NCBI RefSeq assembly: GCF_013343715.1
Contig: NZ_JABUNR010000012.1
Span: 1 to 64,000 of the forward strand
Origin: Mesobacillus harenae
GTDB lineage: Bacteria; Bacillota; Bacilli; Bacillales; Cytobacillaceae
Direction: 5' to 3'
Length of the DNA: 64,000 bases
Positions 16,798 through 24,989 of the stretch are shown piece after piece (position 1 is the first letter of the stretch; the number at the start of each line of letters is the position of its first letter). Below the pieces are notes generated by a model. The model worked only from the letters and a program-made list of their open reading frames with translations. It did not search any database and was not told where the DNA came from. The position numbers and the translations under genes were made by a program.

Positions 16798-18085
16798 GAA
16801 GTTTGATGTTATCGTAGTAGGTGCCGGTCCAGCTGGAACCTCATGTGCGTATACCTGTGCCAAAAGTGGCCTGAATGTACTTTTAATCGAGCGCGGCGAA
16901 TACCCTGGAAGTAAAAATGTTATGGGTGGTGTGTTATACAGAAAACAAATGGAAGAAATTATTCCGGAGTTTTGGAAGGAGGCACCACTTGAGCGCCCCG
17001 TTATTGAACAGCGCTTTTGGATGATGGATAAAGAATCAGTCGTTTCTTTTGGATATAAAGGTCTTGAATGGGGGATGGAGCCATATAATAATTTCACGGT
17101 GCTGCGCGCGCATTTTGACCAATGGTTCGCAAGGAAAGCCGTTGAGGCAGGGGCACTGCTAATTAACGAAACGGTTGTCCTGGAATGTCTTGTAGAAAAC
17201 GGAAAAGTGATCGGCGTTAGAACGGATCGTCCCGATGGAGATATACTGGCAGATGTGGTCGTACTTGCAGATGGGGTAAATTCCCTGTTGTCCAAACAGC
17301 TTGGATTTCATAAAGAGTTCCGTCCAGACGAGGTTGCTTTAACAGTAATGGAGGTTGTAAATCTTCCTAAAGACAAAATCAACGATCGATTTAACCTCGA
17401 AGAAAATCAGGGCTGCACAATTGAGATTTTTGGTGACTCGACAAAAGGGAATCTAGGAACAGCGTTTCTGTATACCAATAAGGAAAGTTTAAATATTGGG
17501 GTAGGAACTACCTTATCCAGTATGATTAAAGCGAAGCTAAAGCCTTACGATTTACTAGATTACCTAAAGACCCATCCCATGATTAAGCCATATCTTGAAG
17601 GTGGAGAGTCGGCTGAATACCTTGCACATCTAATCCCTGAGGGGGGCTACCGATCTGTCCCACGAGTAGCCGGCAATGGAGTTTTAGTAGTTGGAGATGC
17701 AGCACAGCTTGTAAATGCTATTCACAGGGAAGGCTCGAATATGGCAATGTCATCTGGAAAAATGGCTGCAGAGGCAGTGATTGAGGCAAAACAAGCTAAT
17801 GATTTCAGTGAATCGAGCCTAAACAGGTATAAAGACGCACTATACGGAAGCTTCATTATGAAGGATCTAGAAAAATATAAAGACGCAGCCCATGTCTTTG
17901 AAAAGTATCCACAATACTTAAGGGACTATGTACCGATGATGAACCGGGCAGCAAGCAAGTTCTTTACGGTTGATGGAACGCCTAAACGAGATAAGCAAAA
18001 GGAAATCATGCGAAACATGACGAGTGAAAGAGGTAAATTTGGAATGTTGCAGGATATTTATCGTGCGTGGAAGGCGGTGAAATAA
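16790..18085 (+). CDS. fixC: FixC, ETF-quinone oxidoreductase-like flavoprotein
   Basis: ATG 16790 (MPEKFDVIVVGAGPAG) overlaps the fixB stop; a GTG further up has no advantage. The 431-residue protein has a Rossmann GAGPAG FAD motif at residues 11-16, a second FAD contact at VLVVGDAAQLVNAIHREG, and the overall length of FixC/ETF-QO dehydrogenases without the ferredoxin domain, which is the separate fixX gene here. FixC is peripheral to the membrane and delivers electrons to quinone. Its stop shares a base with the fixX start (TAATG). Confidence 0.92.
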   Translation: MPEKFDVIVVGAGPAGTSCAYTCAKSGLNVLLIERGEYPGSKNVMGGVLYRKQMEEIIPEFWKEAPLERPVIEQRFWMMDKESVVSFGYKGLEWGMEPYNNFTVLRAHFDQWFARKAVEAGALLINETVVLECLVENGKVIGVRTDRPDGDILADVVVLADGVNSLLSKQLGFHKEFRPDEVALTVMEVVNLPKDKINDRFNLEENQGCTIEIFGDSTKGNLGTAFLYTNKESLNIGVGTTLSSMIKAKLKPYDLLDYLKTHPMIKPYLEGGESAEYLAHLIPEGGYRSVPRVAGNGVLVVGDAAQLVNAIHREGSNMAMSSGKMAAEAVIEAKQANDFSESSLNRYKDALYGSFIMKDLEKYKDAAHVFEKYPQYLRDYVPMMNRAASKFFTVDGTPKRDKQKEIMRNMTSERGKFGMLQDIYRAWKAVK

Positions 18086-18369
18086 TGTCAACAAAAAACA
18101 TTGAAGAAAAACAGTATTTGCTGCGATTTAAATGTGATACTAAATCCCACTTAACTGTGCTTGATCATGATGTTTGTATGACACAATGCCCCGATAAGCT
18201 ATGTACTGTATTCTGCCCAGCTGAAGTATACAAGTGGGAAGGCTTGCGGATGCAGGTCGGATATGAAGGCTGCCATGAATGCGGCAGCTGCCGGATCGGC
18301 TGCCCTTACCAAAATATTAAATGGGAATATCCAAAGGGCGGGCATGGAATTGTTTTTAGGCTTGCTTAA
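18085..18369 (+). CDS. fixX: FixX, ferredoxin-like partner of FixC
   Basis: The start ATG 18085 overlaps the fixC stop by one base, with GGCGGTGA just upstream. The 94-residue protein has a cysteine-rich core: CMTQCPDKLCTVFCPAEVY and, after a 20-residue link, CHECGSCRIGCP. FixX corresponds to the C-terminal ferredoxin domain of mitochondrial ETF-QO, where a CPAxVY cysteine plus a CxxCxxC group ligate one 4Fe-4S cluster; both are present. The extra cysteines could hold a further cluster. It is the last gene of the operon. Confidence 0.92.
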   Translation: MSTKNIEEKQYLLRFKCDTKSHLTVLDHDVCMTQCPDKLCTVFCPAEVYKWEGLRMQVGYEGCHECGSCRIGCPYQNIKWEYPKGGHGIVFRLA

Positions 18370-18476
18370 CCGTAAAGCGAAAATGAAGGTACGGTTAACG
18401 ATTAATAAACAAACCATTAGATGCAGACAACTCATCGTTTAACCTCAGCTTTGAACTTTTATAGTTTCCAACACAT

Positions 18477-18516
18477 AAAAAGAGCCGTGGATTTCGTTTG
18501 AAATCACGGCTCTTTT
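18477..18516 (+). terminator. Strong terminator, probably of the fix operon
   Basis: AAAAGAGCCGTGGATTTC and GAAATCACGGCTCTTTT form a long stem with one mismatch and a GTTT-type loop, ending in TTTTC. It lies 108 bases beyond fixX. Confidence 0.85.
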
Positions 18517-18533
18517 CTATCTCCGTTAATATC

Positions 18534-18750
18534 TACTGCGCTGTAGCAGTGTTGATTTCCGCTTCAGGCAGTCGCTTTCCGAGGGCGGCACTTCAGCTTC
18601 CTCGGAAGAAAACCGCTTCCTGCGGGATAGCGAAGAAGGTGAGATCCCGCAGTGAGGGACGAACAGGAGGCTCAGCCCGAGCCCGAAGGAAGCGTAGTTT
18701 ATTTCCAGAGCGGCAGTTATGTCGCAGTATTTTTTATTCTGTTAGTGTTT
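18534..18750. repeat. Interspersed Bacillus-type intergenic repeat
   Basis: A GC-rich patch in AT-rich surroundings with the wording TTTCCGCTTCAGGCAG, GCTTTCCGAGGGCGG, CTTCCTCGG and GGAGGCTCAGCCCG, which I recognise as a type of highly repeated intergenic sequence in Bacillus genomes. It contains a CTGCGGGAT (18620-18628) / ATCCCGCAG (18644-18652) hairpin. A 92-codon frame runs through it but has no ribosome binding site and is rejected as a gene. The copy number elsewhere in this genome cannot be seen from here. Confidence 0.6.
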
Positions 18751-18876
18751 TGTCAAGTATTTGGTTGAGTGTTTAAAGACATCTCGTTAAGTTTAGCGCA
18801 AAAATGCTGGATGTTATCTAAAATAAAATAGATCGATGGAGGAAATCTTATTACCCCTGCACTACAATATGCCCAA

Positions 18877-19782
18877 TCAATCTTCTCTGCTCTCAAGAAC
18901 CTCTTGCAGTCTGTCCGGATGATTGGTAAACATTCCAGTTACACCCCAGTCCAAAAGCTTTGCCATATCTGCTTTTTCGTTAACGGTATAAGGGTGAATA
19001 AGCAGTCCGGCATCTCTTACCTTTTGAACATAAGCTTGGTCAATTCTATGGTGAGACATGCCAAGCCCAATGGCATATTCTTTATATGCGTGTAATTCCT
19101 CATCGGTTATAGTCGCTTTTGTACGATAGGAGATTAGTTGAACTAAAGGAATTCTGTTATCTAAATCATGAATGATCTGGAGGCTTTCAGGGCTGAAAGA
19201 TTGTAGAATCACCTTGCTGGAAGGCGTGTTAGGGCCGATTAATTTGTATTTGTTCAAGATGCGAATCAGCTCTTTCTCCATTCCTGGATACGTGTTTGGA
19301 GATTTTGTTTCGATATAATACCTGGACCCCTTTCCAAACGTTTGAATGACTTCTTCCAAAGTTGGTACCTTAATACCTGCATAGGAAGGATTGGCATATT
19401 CCGGGTGTTGTTCATTAAACCAGCTTCCTGCATCAAGTTGTTTCAATTCCTTCAAGGTGAAATCTTTAACGTAGCCGCTTCCATTTGTAGTCCTATTAAC
19501 CGTTAGATCGTGCATTGCCACGAGTACGCCGTCTTCTGTCATTTGCAAGTCAACTTCAATATAATCTCCTTTCATTTCTTCTCCAAGTTTATAGGAAGCA
19601 ATAGTATGTTCCGGTGCATAAGCTGAAGCCCCGCGGTGTGCTACATTTAGCAGCTTATTAGGAGTGAGGCTTGGGTGAATAGTAGCTTCACTTATTCCAT
19701 TAGCCGCCGAAAAGTTTGAGGTAACAGAACTAAACAAAACGAGTGGTATTATTAATAAAAGTGTAATCAGTGTCTTTTTCAT
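18877..19782 (-). CDS. glpQ: Secreted glycerophosphodiester phosphodiesterase (GlpQ type)
   Basis: The start at 19782 (MKKTLITLLLII) is chosen as the signal peptide start; an ATG at 19794 is also possible. After a cleavable signal (about 1-28) come the GDPD hallmarks HRGASAYAPEHT, the acidic pair in DYIEVDLQ, and MHDLTVNRTTNG, with HPYTVNEKADM and TNHPDRL near the end. The enzyme hydrolyses glycerophosphodiesters, or glycerol-phosphate chains of teichoic acid, outside the cell to release glycerol-3-phosphate. It is monocistronic. The symbol is used for the family; orthology to B. subtilis glpQ rather than a paralogue is not certain. Confidence 0.85.
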   Translation of the reverse strand: MKKTLITLLLIIPLVLFSSVTSNFSAANGISEATIHPSLTPNKLLNVAHRGASAYAPEHTIASYKLGEEMKGDYIEVDLQMTEDGVLVAMHDLTVNRTTNGSGYVKDFTLKELKQLDAGSWFNEQHPEYANPSYAGIKVPTLEEVIQTFGKGSRYYIETKSPNTYPGMEKELIRILNKYKLIGPNTPSSKVILQSFSPESLQIIHDLDNRIPLVQLISYRTKATITDEELHAYKEYAIGLGMSHHRIDQAYVQKVRDAGLLIHPYTVNEKADMAKLLDWGVTGMFTNHPDRLQEVLESRED

Positions 19783-20132
19783 TTGTATCACCATCCCTTT
19801 CTCAATTTGAAATGAATATTTTCGATTACTAGGCTATTTTTCTCATACCTCCTATTGTTTTTTACTAGATTGGCAGAGTTAAATTATCACAATAAAATGA
19901 ATATTTCAACAAAATTGGGGATTTCAGGAAAATAGACATAGAGTATTGTTGAGTGTTTATTAATTTTGGGTCTAATGGGGGATAGGACAGAAGGGAAAAA
20001 GGTCTCTAGAAATCTGACTAATATAAGAGGATAAATGCAATTAACTTAGCAGGATAGTATTGTATGTACGGTTATTCACAAGAAGAGTTAAAAAGAGGTG
20101 AAGCACGAAAAATGTGAAGGTGAGGGCGAGGG

Positions 20133-20480
20133 TCAGCTAATTTTATTTTTGTGGCTGACAACAGAGAGCAGGTCTTTCTTGCCGTTTGCTTCAAGATCGG
20201 TGGCGGTTTCCATAGCCAGGTATATATCCTCAAAATAACCGGAAACATAAAACGGCTGGTTGACATCATAGATCCCTTCACTATCTGAAAGATACACAGC
20301 TGCTCTCCACTCATATCGTTCAGTCATTAATTTTGGGCGGCCTTCAAGAGCAACCATCCAGCAGGATAGGAGCGTTTTTGAGTTGATGTTATTCATTTGC
20401 TTCAAAAGTAACTCTTGATCATTCGGCCCAATGGGAAATAATCGTTTAGGATAGAAGTCTGTGTAAAATTGGTTTTGCAC
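20133..20480 (-). CDS. Hypothetical protein, 115 aa
   Basis: A soluble 115-residue protein whose start at 20480 has a strong AAAAAGGAGGAAAAC site, so the gene is real. I recognise no domain. It contains an aromatic-rich start (FYTDFYPKRLFPIG), a SCWMVALEG segment and a strongly acidic middle. It is divergent from the hemerythrin gene, and the two share a 189-base control region that carries the FNR-like box, so joint regulation is possible. Function unknown. Confidence 0.6.
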   Translation of the reverse strand: MQNQFYTDFYPKRLFPIGPNDQELLLKQMNNINSKTLLSCWMVALEGRPKLMTERYEWRAAVYLSDSEGIYDVNQPFYVSGYFEDIYLAMETATDLEANGKKDLLSVVSHKNKIS

Positions 20481-20596
20481 ATGTTTTCCTCCTTTTTAAA
20501 CTTAATGTACTTTAATTATATGAATTAGTTTTAGTTAATTCTCGACTAATTGTTAAATATTTCTGAACATTTTAACATTCCTTCTTGATTGCAATA

Positions 20597-20639
20597 AGTG
20601 ATGCTCGTCACAACCTAATTAACGCTTTGACCTTATACT
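20597..20639 (+). promoter_or_regulatory. FNR-like box and -10 element of the hemerythrin gene
   Basis: AGTGA-N6-TCACA at 20597-20612 differs from the CRP/FNR consensus TGTGA-N6-TCACA by one base. TATACT at 20634-20639 gives an expected transcript start near 20646, which places the box centre at about -41.5, the usual position for class II activation by FNR. No good -35 hexamer is present, which fits an activator-dependent promoter. Confidence 0.6.
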
Positions 20640-20669
20640 TTAATTATCACTTAAAGAGGAGCGATGGAT

Positions 20670-21197
20670 ATGGAAGGATGTATGAGCGGGTTTATGGGAA
20701 GCGGGCAGGTAAATTTATGCGAAGGGTTGAGTCAGCTTAAAAGTGAGCACCCCCCCTTGCTGAAAAAACTTGAGGAGTTGCTTTCCCTTTCTTTAAAAGT
20801 AGAAAATAACGAAGATCCTTCGTTTCATTTTCAGGCTCTGCACGAATCCGTTGAGGTATTTATAAGAGAACTGGGACCTCATTCAGAAAGAGAAGAAGGA
20901 GTCTTGTTCGAAATGATGGGGGCTTATATTGGCAGGGAGTCTGGTCCTATTGCTGTAATGGAATATGAACATGACCAAGCCAAGTCTCTAATTGGAAGAT
21001 TTTTAGAAAGAACTGAGAATGGTTTAGATGATATCTCTGAGGTTGAGATGAGGGAATTATCAGCAATGATCAAACAAGCAAATTATACTCTGGTAGACCA
21101 TTTTTCCAAAGAAGAGAATGTTCTGTTTCCAATGGCAGAGAGAATGTTAAACGAGAGTGAAAAGGCACAATTGGCAGCTAGAATCAAAGAAATTTAA
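20670..21197 (+). CDS. Hemerythrin-domain (HHE) protein
   Basis: ATG 20670 lies 8 bases after AGAGGAG and is preferred to ATG 20664. The 175-residue helical protein has the HHE pattern of a non-haem di-iron carrier: SEHPPLLKKL, ELGPHSEREEGVLFEMM, MEYEHDQAKSLI and VDHFSKEENVLFPMAE. Such proteins bind O2 or NO at the di-iron centre, or repair iron-sulfur clusters (RIC/YtfE type). No N-terminal ScdA domain is present, so a sensing or carrier role is as likely as repair. Its control region has an FNR-like box. The gene ends at a clear terminator. Confidence 0.85.
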   Translation: MEGCMSGFMGSGQVNLCEGLSQLKSEHPPLLKKLEELLSLSLKVENNEDPSFHFQALHESVEVFIRELGPHSEREEGVLFEMMGAYIGRESGPIAVMEYEHDQAKSLIGRFLERTENGLDDISEVEMRELSAMIKQANYTLVDHFSKEENVLFPMAERMLNESEKAQLAARIKEI

Positions 21198-21200
21198 AAA

Positions 21201-21245
21201 AACAAGGGTGGAGAGAATAATAACTCTGCCCTTGTTTTTTTTATT
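21201..21245 (+). terminator. Terminator of the hemerythrin gene
   Basis: AACAAGGG-TGGAGAG pairs with CTCTG-CCCTTGTT, followed by a run of T residues to 21241. Confidence 0.85.
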
Positions 21246-21259
21246 GATTTATGGCTATA

Positions 21260-22492
21260 TTAGCTATTCCATTCAGAGAGTTTTTCATCTGAAGGGAGGA
21301 AAAGGGCGAACAACCCCAACAATGGAAGTAAGCCAGTTAACTTAATCGTTAGGGAAAGACCTATTAAGTCTGCTAAAAAGCCTAGACCGACAGATCCGAG
21401 TGCTCCCATCCCAAATGCCAGCCCTACTGTCAGCCCAGCCATGGTACCAATTCTGCCGGGTACCAATTCCTGAGCATAAACGACAGTAACTGAGAAGCTG
21501 GATGATAATATAAAACCGCTCAAAGCTAATAGGATAAAAGCTGCCGACATCGGAACAAAAGGGATCAAGGCCGAGAGAGGTGCAGCACCAGCCAACGAGA
21601 GAAAAATGATATTTCTTTTGCCAAACCTGTCAGCGAGCGGCCCGCCAAAAAACGTGCCGGCAGCACCAGCTACCAGAAAGGCAAATAGAAAGAACTGAGA
21701 GTGTTTAATAGATAAACCGTACTGATCGATCGCATAAAATGCATAAAAATTAGTAATCCCTGATCCATACCAAGAACGAGCAAAGATTATCAGCAAAATG
21801 ATGGCTAAAGCTGCTTTAACGGAACTGGTAACTCCAATCTTTTTGCTCGGAGTATTTTTAGCTGCCTTAGCGTGCTCTCTTTCAATCTGGAGCTGGCTAG
21901 CGTACCATTTTGCAATATACGTAAGCAGACCAACAGCAGCCGCAGCTACAATCGTAAACAAAGCAGCGCCTCGTTGGCCGAGCGGTACAAGAATTGCTGC
22001 CGTTATTAAAGGCGCTAGTGCCTGGCCGGAATTTCCGCCTACCTGATAAATGGATTGTGCCAGCCCGCGTCGCGGTCCAGCAGCCATATACGCTACACGT
22101 GAACCTTCGGGATGAAATACAGCCGAGCCAAGCCCTATTAGCAGGACGGAGATGATAATTAAACTAAAGCTTGGAGCAAAGGCTAATCCTAGTACACCAA
22201 AAAGAGTAAACGTTAGTCCAATCGGAAGGGCATATGGCATCGGTTTTTTATCGGCAGCCATTCCAACTAAAGGCTGCATGACGGACGAAACCATATTTAG
22301 TGAGAATGCAATCAGACCGAGCTGGGTAAAGGTCAGCCCCATTGACTTTGCCAAGATTGGAAACATAGCAGGAACTACAGCTTGAATTGAGTCATTTAAT
22401 AAATGACATAGCCCAATGATGAATAATATTTTGTAAGCAGTTGTTTCGGTTTCTTTCTTTTTCAATTTTACAGCAGCAGATCCAGTGTTCAT
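21260..22492 (-). CDS. MFS transporter of the fosmidomycin-resistance (Fsr) type
   Basis: A 410-residue protein with twelve membrane helices. The segment GSAVFHPEGSRVAYMAAG followed by GLAQSIYQVGGNSGQALAP is the signature of the Fsr/YfnC branch of the major facilitator superfamily; an R-rich loop (ADKKPMPYALP) takes the place of the usual motif A. Such pumps export fosmidomycin-like phosphonates or unknown metabolites. It is convergent with the hemerythrin gene. A weakly purine-rich region precedes the ATG at 22492. The natural substrate is unknown. Confidence 0.82.
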   Translation of the reverse strand: MNTGSAAVKLKKKETETTAYKILFIIGLCHLLNDSIQAVVPAMFPILAKSMGLTFTQLGLIAFSLNMVSSVMQPLVGMAADKKPMPYALPIGLTFTLFGVLGLAFAPSFSLIIISVLLIGLGSAVFHPEGSRVAYMAAGPRRGLAQSIYQVGGNSGQALAPLITAAILVPLGQRGAALFTIVAAAAVGLLTYIAKWYASQLQIEREHAKAAKNTPSKKIGVTSSVKAALAIILLIIFARSWYGSGITNFYAFYAIDQYGLSIKHSQFFLFAFLVAGAAGTFFGGPLADRFGKRNIIFLSLAGAAPLSALIPFVPMSAAFILLALSGFILSSSFSVTVVYAQELVPGRIGTMAGLTVGLAFGMGALGSVGLGFLADLIGLSLTIKLTGLLPLLGLFALFLPSDEKLSEWNS

Positions 22493-22571
22493 TCATATTA
22501 TCTCCCTAAAAATTTTCTGATTTGTTTATATTTTAACTTATAAACCTTAACACTGGGCCATTTCCTTTTAA

Positions 22572-22866
22572 GGAATTTTTAATCTTAGTAGGCGGGTTGG
22601 GTACTATGCTTCAAAGATGAATGGTGATTTGTTTGGAGAAGCTTTAGAAGTTACTGACTGAAGATACATCATTACATATCTGGATAGGTTTTGAACCGCA
22701 ATCCATTCCAGAAAATTGGATGGAACATTTCCAACTTTTTTACGCTCAGGAATCTTATCCTCTACTTAGGCTACAAAAATACCTGTTCAAAACAGAGATG
22801 GTCTATACAAAAGTGATGAGGAGTGGAGATAACGGAAATCGATTTTTGTGTTTTAAATGTACTTAA
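22572..22866 (+). pseudogene. Frameshifted remnant of an unidentified gene
   Basis: Two overlapping frames read as one protein. The first (22572-22658, including ATG 22617) gives RRVGYYASKMNGDLFGEALEV. It hits a stop at 22659-22661, but the +1 frame continues from 22657 with TEDTSLHIWIGFEPQSIPEN and runs to TAA at 22864-22866, ending KVMRSGDNGNRFLCFKCT. Both parts read like real protein (mixed hydrophobic and charged, aromatic-rich). No ribosome binding site or full start was found, so this looks like a decayed gene. I do not recognise the family. Confidence 0.45.
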
Positions 22867-23082
22867 CGGCATATGTGAATTAGAGTGAGCCAAAGCATAA
22901 TACTATTATCTTTCCTCGCACCTTTATGAAGTATAGGTGGCAATTAGTGTTTAAAAAAATCTGTTGGCTAGAGAAACCTATCTCGCTTAGTGGGAATTTT
23001 TACAGGAATAGATTAAGGCTAAGTTGATGATTCTAACTGTGGAAGTAAAATTCCATCTAATAGTGCAGGGGGGGGAAGGATC
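22867..23082. other. Intergenic region upstream of the coat-protein pair
   Basis: No gene seen. A sporulation promoter for the downstream gene would be expected here, but I could not identify a convincing SigE, SigG or SigK element. Confidence 0.3.
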
Positions 23083-23634
23083 ATGCGGAATACATTAGGT
23101 GCACATGAAGTTCTAGAAATTCATGAGGTTTTAAATGATGCTGTTAACGGGATAAACCAGTTTCATCTATACGAACCCCATGTACAGGGCGATGATTTAA
23201 GAAATATTCTAAGTCATCAGCTTAACTTTATGCAGCTGGAGTATAACATGCTGATCGATTTAGTAGGTTCCCCTGGAAGGCTAACTGAGTACAGCCATAG
23301 GGGCCGTTCCGAGCCAATATACGGTTTGGATCAGCCGCCGCAATACTATCCAAAAGCAGCCTTAATGCAATTAAAAGACCAGGATATTGCGGCTGGAATG
23401 TTGAATTGTCATAAGTCTTCTGCTATTAGAAAAATGACTAGTGCGCTTGAATGTGCTGCTCCGCAAATGAGAGAGGCATTAATCCAAGGTGCGAAGAATT
23501 GTGCTGACCAAGCATATGAATTGTTTTTGTTTATGAATAAAAGAGGTTATTATCAGATCCCATATCTAAGCAATCAAGATGCCATATTAGGACAATACGA
23601 GCCAGCTCCAACCAATGTAAGCCCAATATACTAA
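23083..23634 (+). CDS. CotF-like spore coat protein
   Basis: A 183-residue mostly helical protein. The start at 23083 has GGGGGGGAAGG nearby. The layout, with an early helix (EVLEIHEVLND), a QLNFMQLEYNMLIDL helix, the phrase DIAAGMLNCHKSSA, and the aromatic tail MNKRGYYQIPYL, is that of CotF and YhcQ family coat proteins. These form part of the spore coat or sit beneath it. The next gene, encoding a glutamine-rich protein, starts on the last base of its stop codon region, so they form an operon. Expression in the mother cell is expected from family knowledge only. Confidence 0.85.
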   Translation: MRNTLGAHEVLEIHEVLNDAVNGINQFHLYEPHVQGDDLRNILSHQLNFMQLEYNMLIDLVGSPGRLTEYSHRGRSEPIYGLDQPPQYYPKAALMQLKDQDIAAGMLNCHKSSAIRKMTSALECAAPQMREALIQGAKNCADQAYELFLFMNKRGYYQIPYLSNQDAILGQYEPAPTNVSPIY

Positions 23635-23651
23635 TGAGGGGGAGTTTAATT

Positions 23652-24020
23652 ATGATGAATACAAACCAAGGAATGCAACAGCTTAACGAATGCCGTCAGA
23701 TTGCTCAACAATTAATTCAGCAAACCCAGCAGAGCAATCAGCAATACCGACAAATGATTCAACAAGAACAGCAAAATGTTCAAATGCTTCAGCAAATGGA
23801 GCACCGTGAAAGACAGGCTGCTCAGTATTTGCAGCAAAGCCTTCAATATCATGAATCTGCTATTCAAAAATGCCAGCAGATGATTAATGCCATAAATCAG
23901 TTGGAGCAAGGAATGGGTCATCAATCTGGAGTATCAGGAATGCAATCAACTCTGTTTCATCAATCACCATCCCAAATCCCAGGATTTCAAAATCAGCAAG
24001 GGGTTCAATTTCGCCAATAG
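23652..24020 (+). CDS. Glutamine-rich protein paired with the CotF-like gene
   Basis: The start at 23652 has GGGGGAG about eight bases upstream; an ATG at 23634 overlapping the cotF-like stop lacks a site. The 122-residue product is about one third glutamine, with heptad-like Q/L/M spacing from residue 5 to 90 (predicted coiled coil) and a loose tail ending in FQNQQGVQFRQ. Similar Q-rich partners of CotF proteins are common in spore formers, but no function is established. Coat assembly or cross-linking through glutamine is a guess. Confidence 0.7.
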   Translation: MMNTNQGMQQLNECRQIAQQLIQQTQQSNQQYRQMIQQEQQNVQMLQQMEHRERQAAQYLQQSLQYHESAIQKCQQMINAINQLEQGMGHQSGVSGMQSTLFHQSPSQIPGFQNQQGVQFRQ

Positions 24021-24095
24021 ATAATTTTGCGTAGTGATTAATGACTCTGAATTCTAATCTTATGATTCCACACAGAATTCTGGAGATCCTCGTAA

Positions 24096-24140
24096 AAAGA
24101 ACATCACAGCTGAAGAAGAGCTGTGATGTTCTTTATTTAT
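24096..24140 (+). terminator. Terminator of the coat-protein operon
   Basis: AAAGAACATCACAGCT (24096-24111) and AGCTGTGATGTTCTTT (24119-24134) form a perfect 16-bp stem. Confidence 0.88.
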
Positions 24141-24314
24141 TGGCTTTCTTGCTTCTATTCTGTAAGAAATAATAACCAAAAAGAAAATTAAACTATAACA
24201 GATAAATCCGTCTCTGCATTCCTCGCATTTGCACTATTGTAAAGTAGTTACTGATATCTCTTATAATTTCATATATACTAAAGATAGGATAATTGAATAA
24301 ATGGACTAAAAGGA

Positions 24315-24764
24315 ATGAGTAAATTGACCAACGATCAGGTAAATCAATCTTTAAAATTGTTTATCGTACTGTCGAGGGCTTACCGTGCCATAAATGAACA
24401 AGTTAATAAAGTAATTCAGCAAAACGGCCTTAATCCCACAGAGTTTGCAGTATTGGAACTTTTATATCATAAGGGGGACCAACCGCTTCAGCAAATCGGC
24501 GGTAAAATTCTGCTGGCGAGCGGCAGTATAACCTATGTTGTCGATAAGCTGGAGCAAAAAGACTTTCTAGAAAGAGTTGCCTGCCCAAAGGATAGAAGGG
24601 TGACATATGCGCAAATAACAGAAAAGGGAAAGAAATTGATCGAGGCTATATTTCCTGAACATGAAGGAAGAATTCATGAAATTATGAGCGTGTTAGAGCA
24701 AGAAGAGCAGCAAGAAGCAATCCGCTTACTAAAGAAGCTGGGTTTGTCTGTAGGCAAATACTAA
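24315..24764 (+). CDS. MarR-family regulator, MhqR/YkvE-like
   Basis: A 149-residue winged-helix dimeric repressor. The recognition region shows QQIGGKILLASGSITYVVDKLEQKDFLERVACPKDRRVTYAQIT, where the DRR of the wing is the MarR signature. It resembles B. subtilis MhqR (formerly YkvE), which senses quinones and represses azoreductase and dioxygenase genes, and ykvE lies in this part of the B. subtilis chromosome. No MhqR-type operator was found nearby and no quinone-detoxifying gene is adjacent. ATG 24315 has AAAAGGA upstream. A terminator follows directly. Confidence 0.7.
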   Translation: MSKLTNDQVNQSLKLFIVLSRAYRAINEQVNKVIQQNGLNPTEFAVLELLYHKGDQPLQQIGGKILLASGSITYVVDKLEQKDFLERVACPKDRRVTYAQITEKGKKLIEAIFPEHEGRIHEIMSVLEQEEQQEAIRLLKKLGLSVGKY

Positions 24765-24790
24765 ACGGCCGGATGACCAGGCCGTTTTTC
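24763..24790 (+). terminator. Terminator of the MarR gene
   Basis: AAACGGCC (24763-24770) and GGCCGTTT (24780-24787) with following T residues; the stem starts at the stop codon. Confidence 0.85.
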
Positions 24791-24989
24791 TTCGTTTAGA
24801 AAACTGAAAGCATTGTCTGCGTACAGCAACTAATGTACTGGACTCAGCTACTTAAAATAAGTAAGCCACGAATTGCTTCCGCTCCTCATGGCTCCAGTTG
24901 ATATGTCGCTTAAAGGGTGCATGTGCTTTTGCTCTTTGATGAACTGTTAGATAACAGATGATATGCTTGAAATTTAAGGAGGGGAAATC

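Noticed and set aside
18498..18776. 92-codon frame across the GC-rich block after the fix operon
   Set aside because: The frame runs through an interspersed repeat and has no start signal; Arg/Ser-rich composition comes from the repeat.
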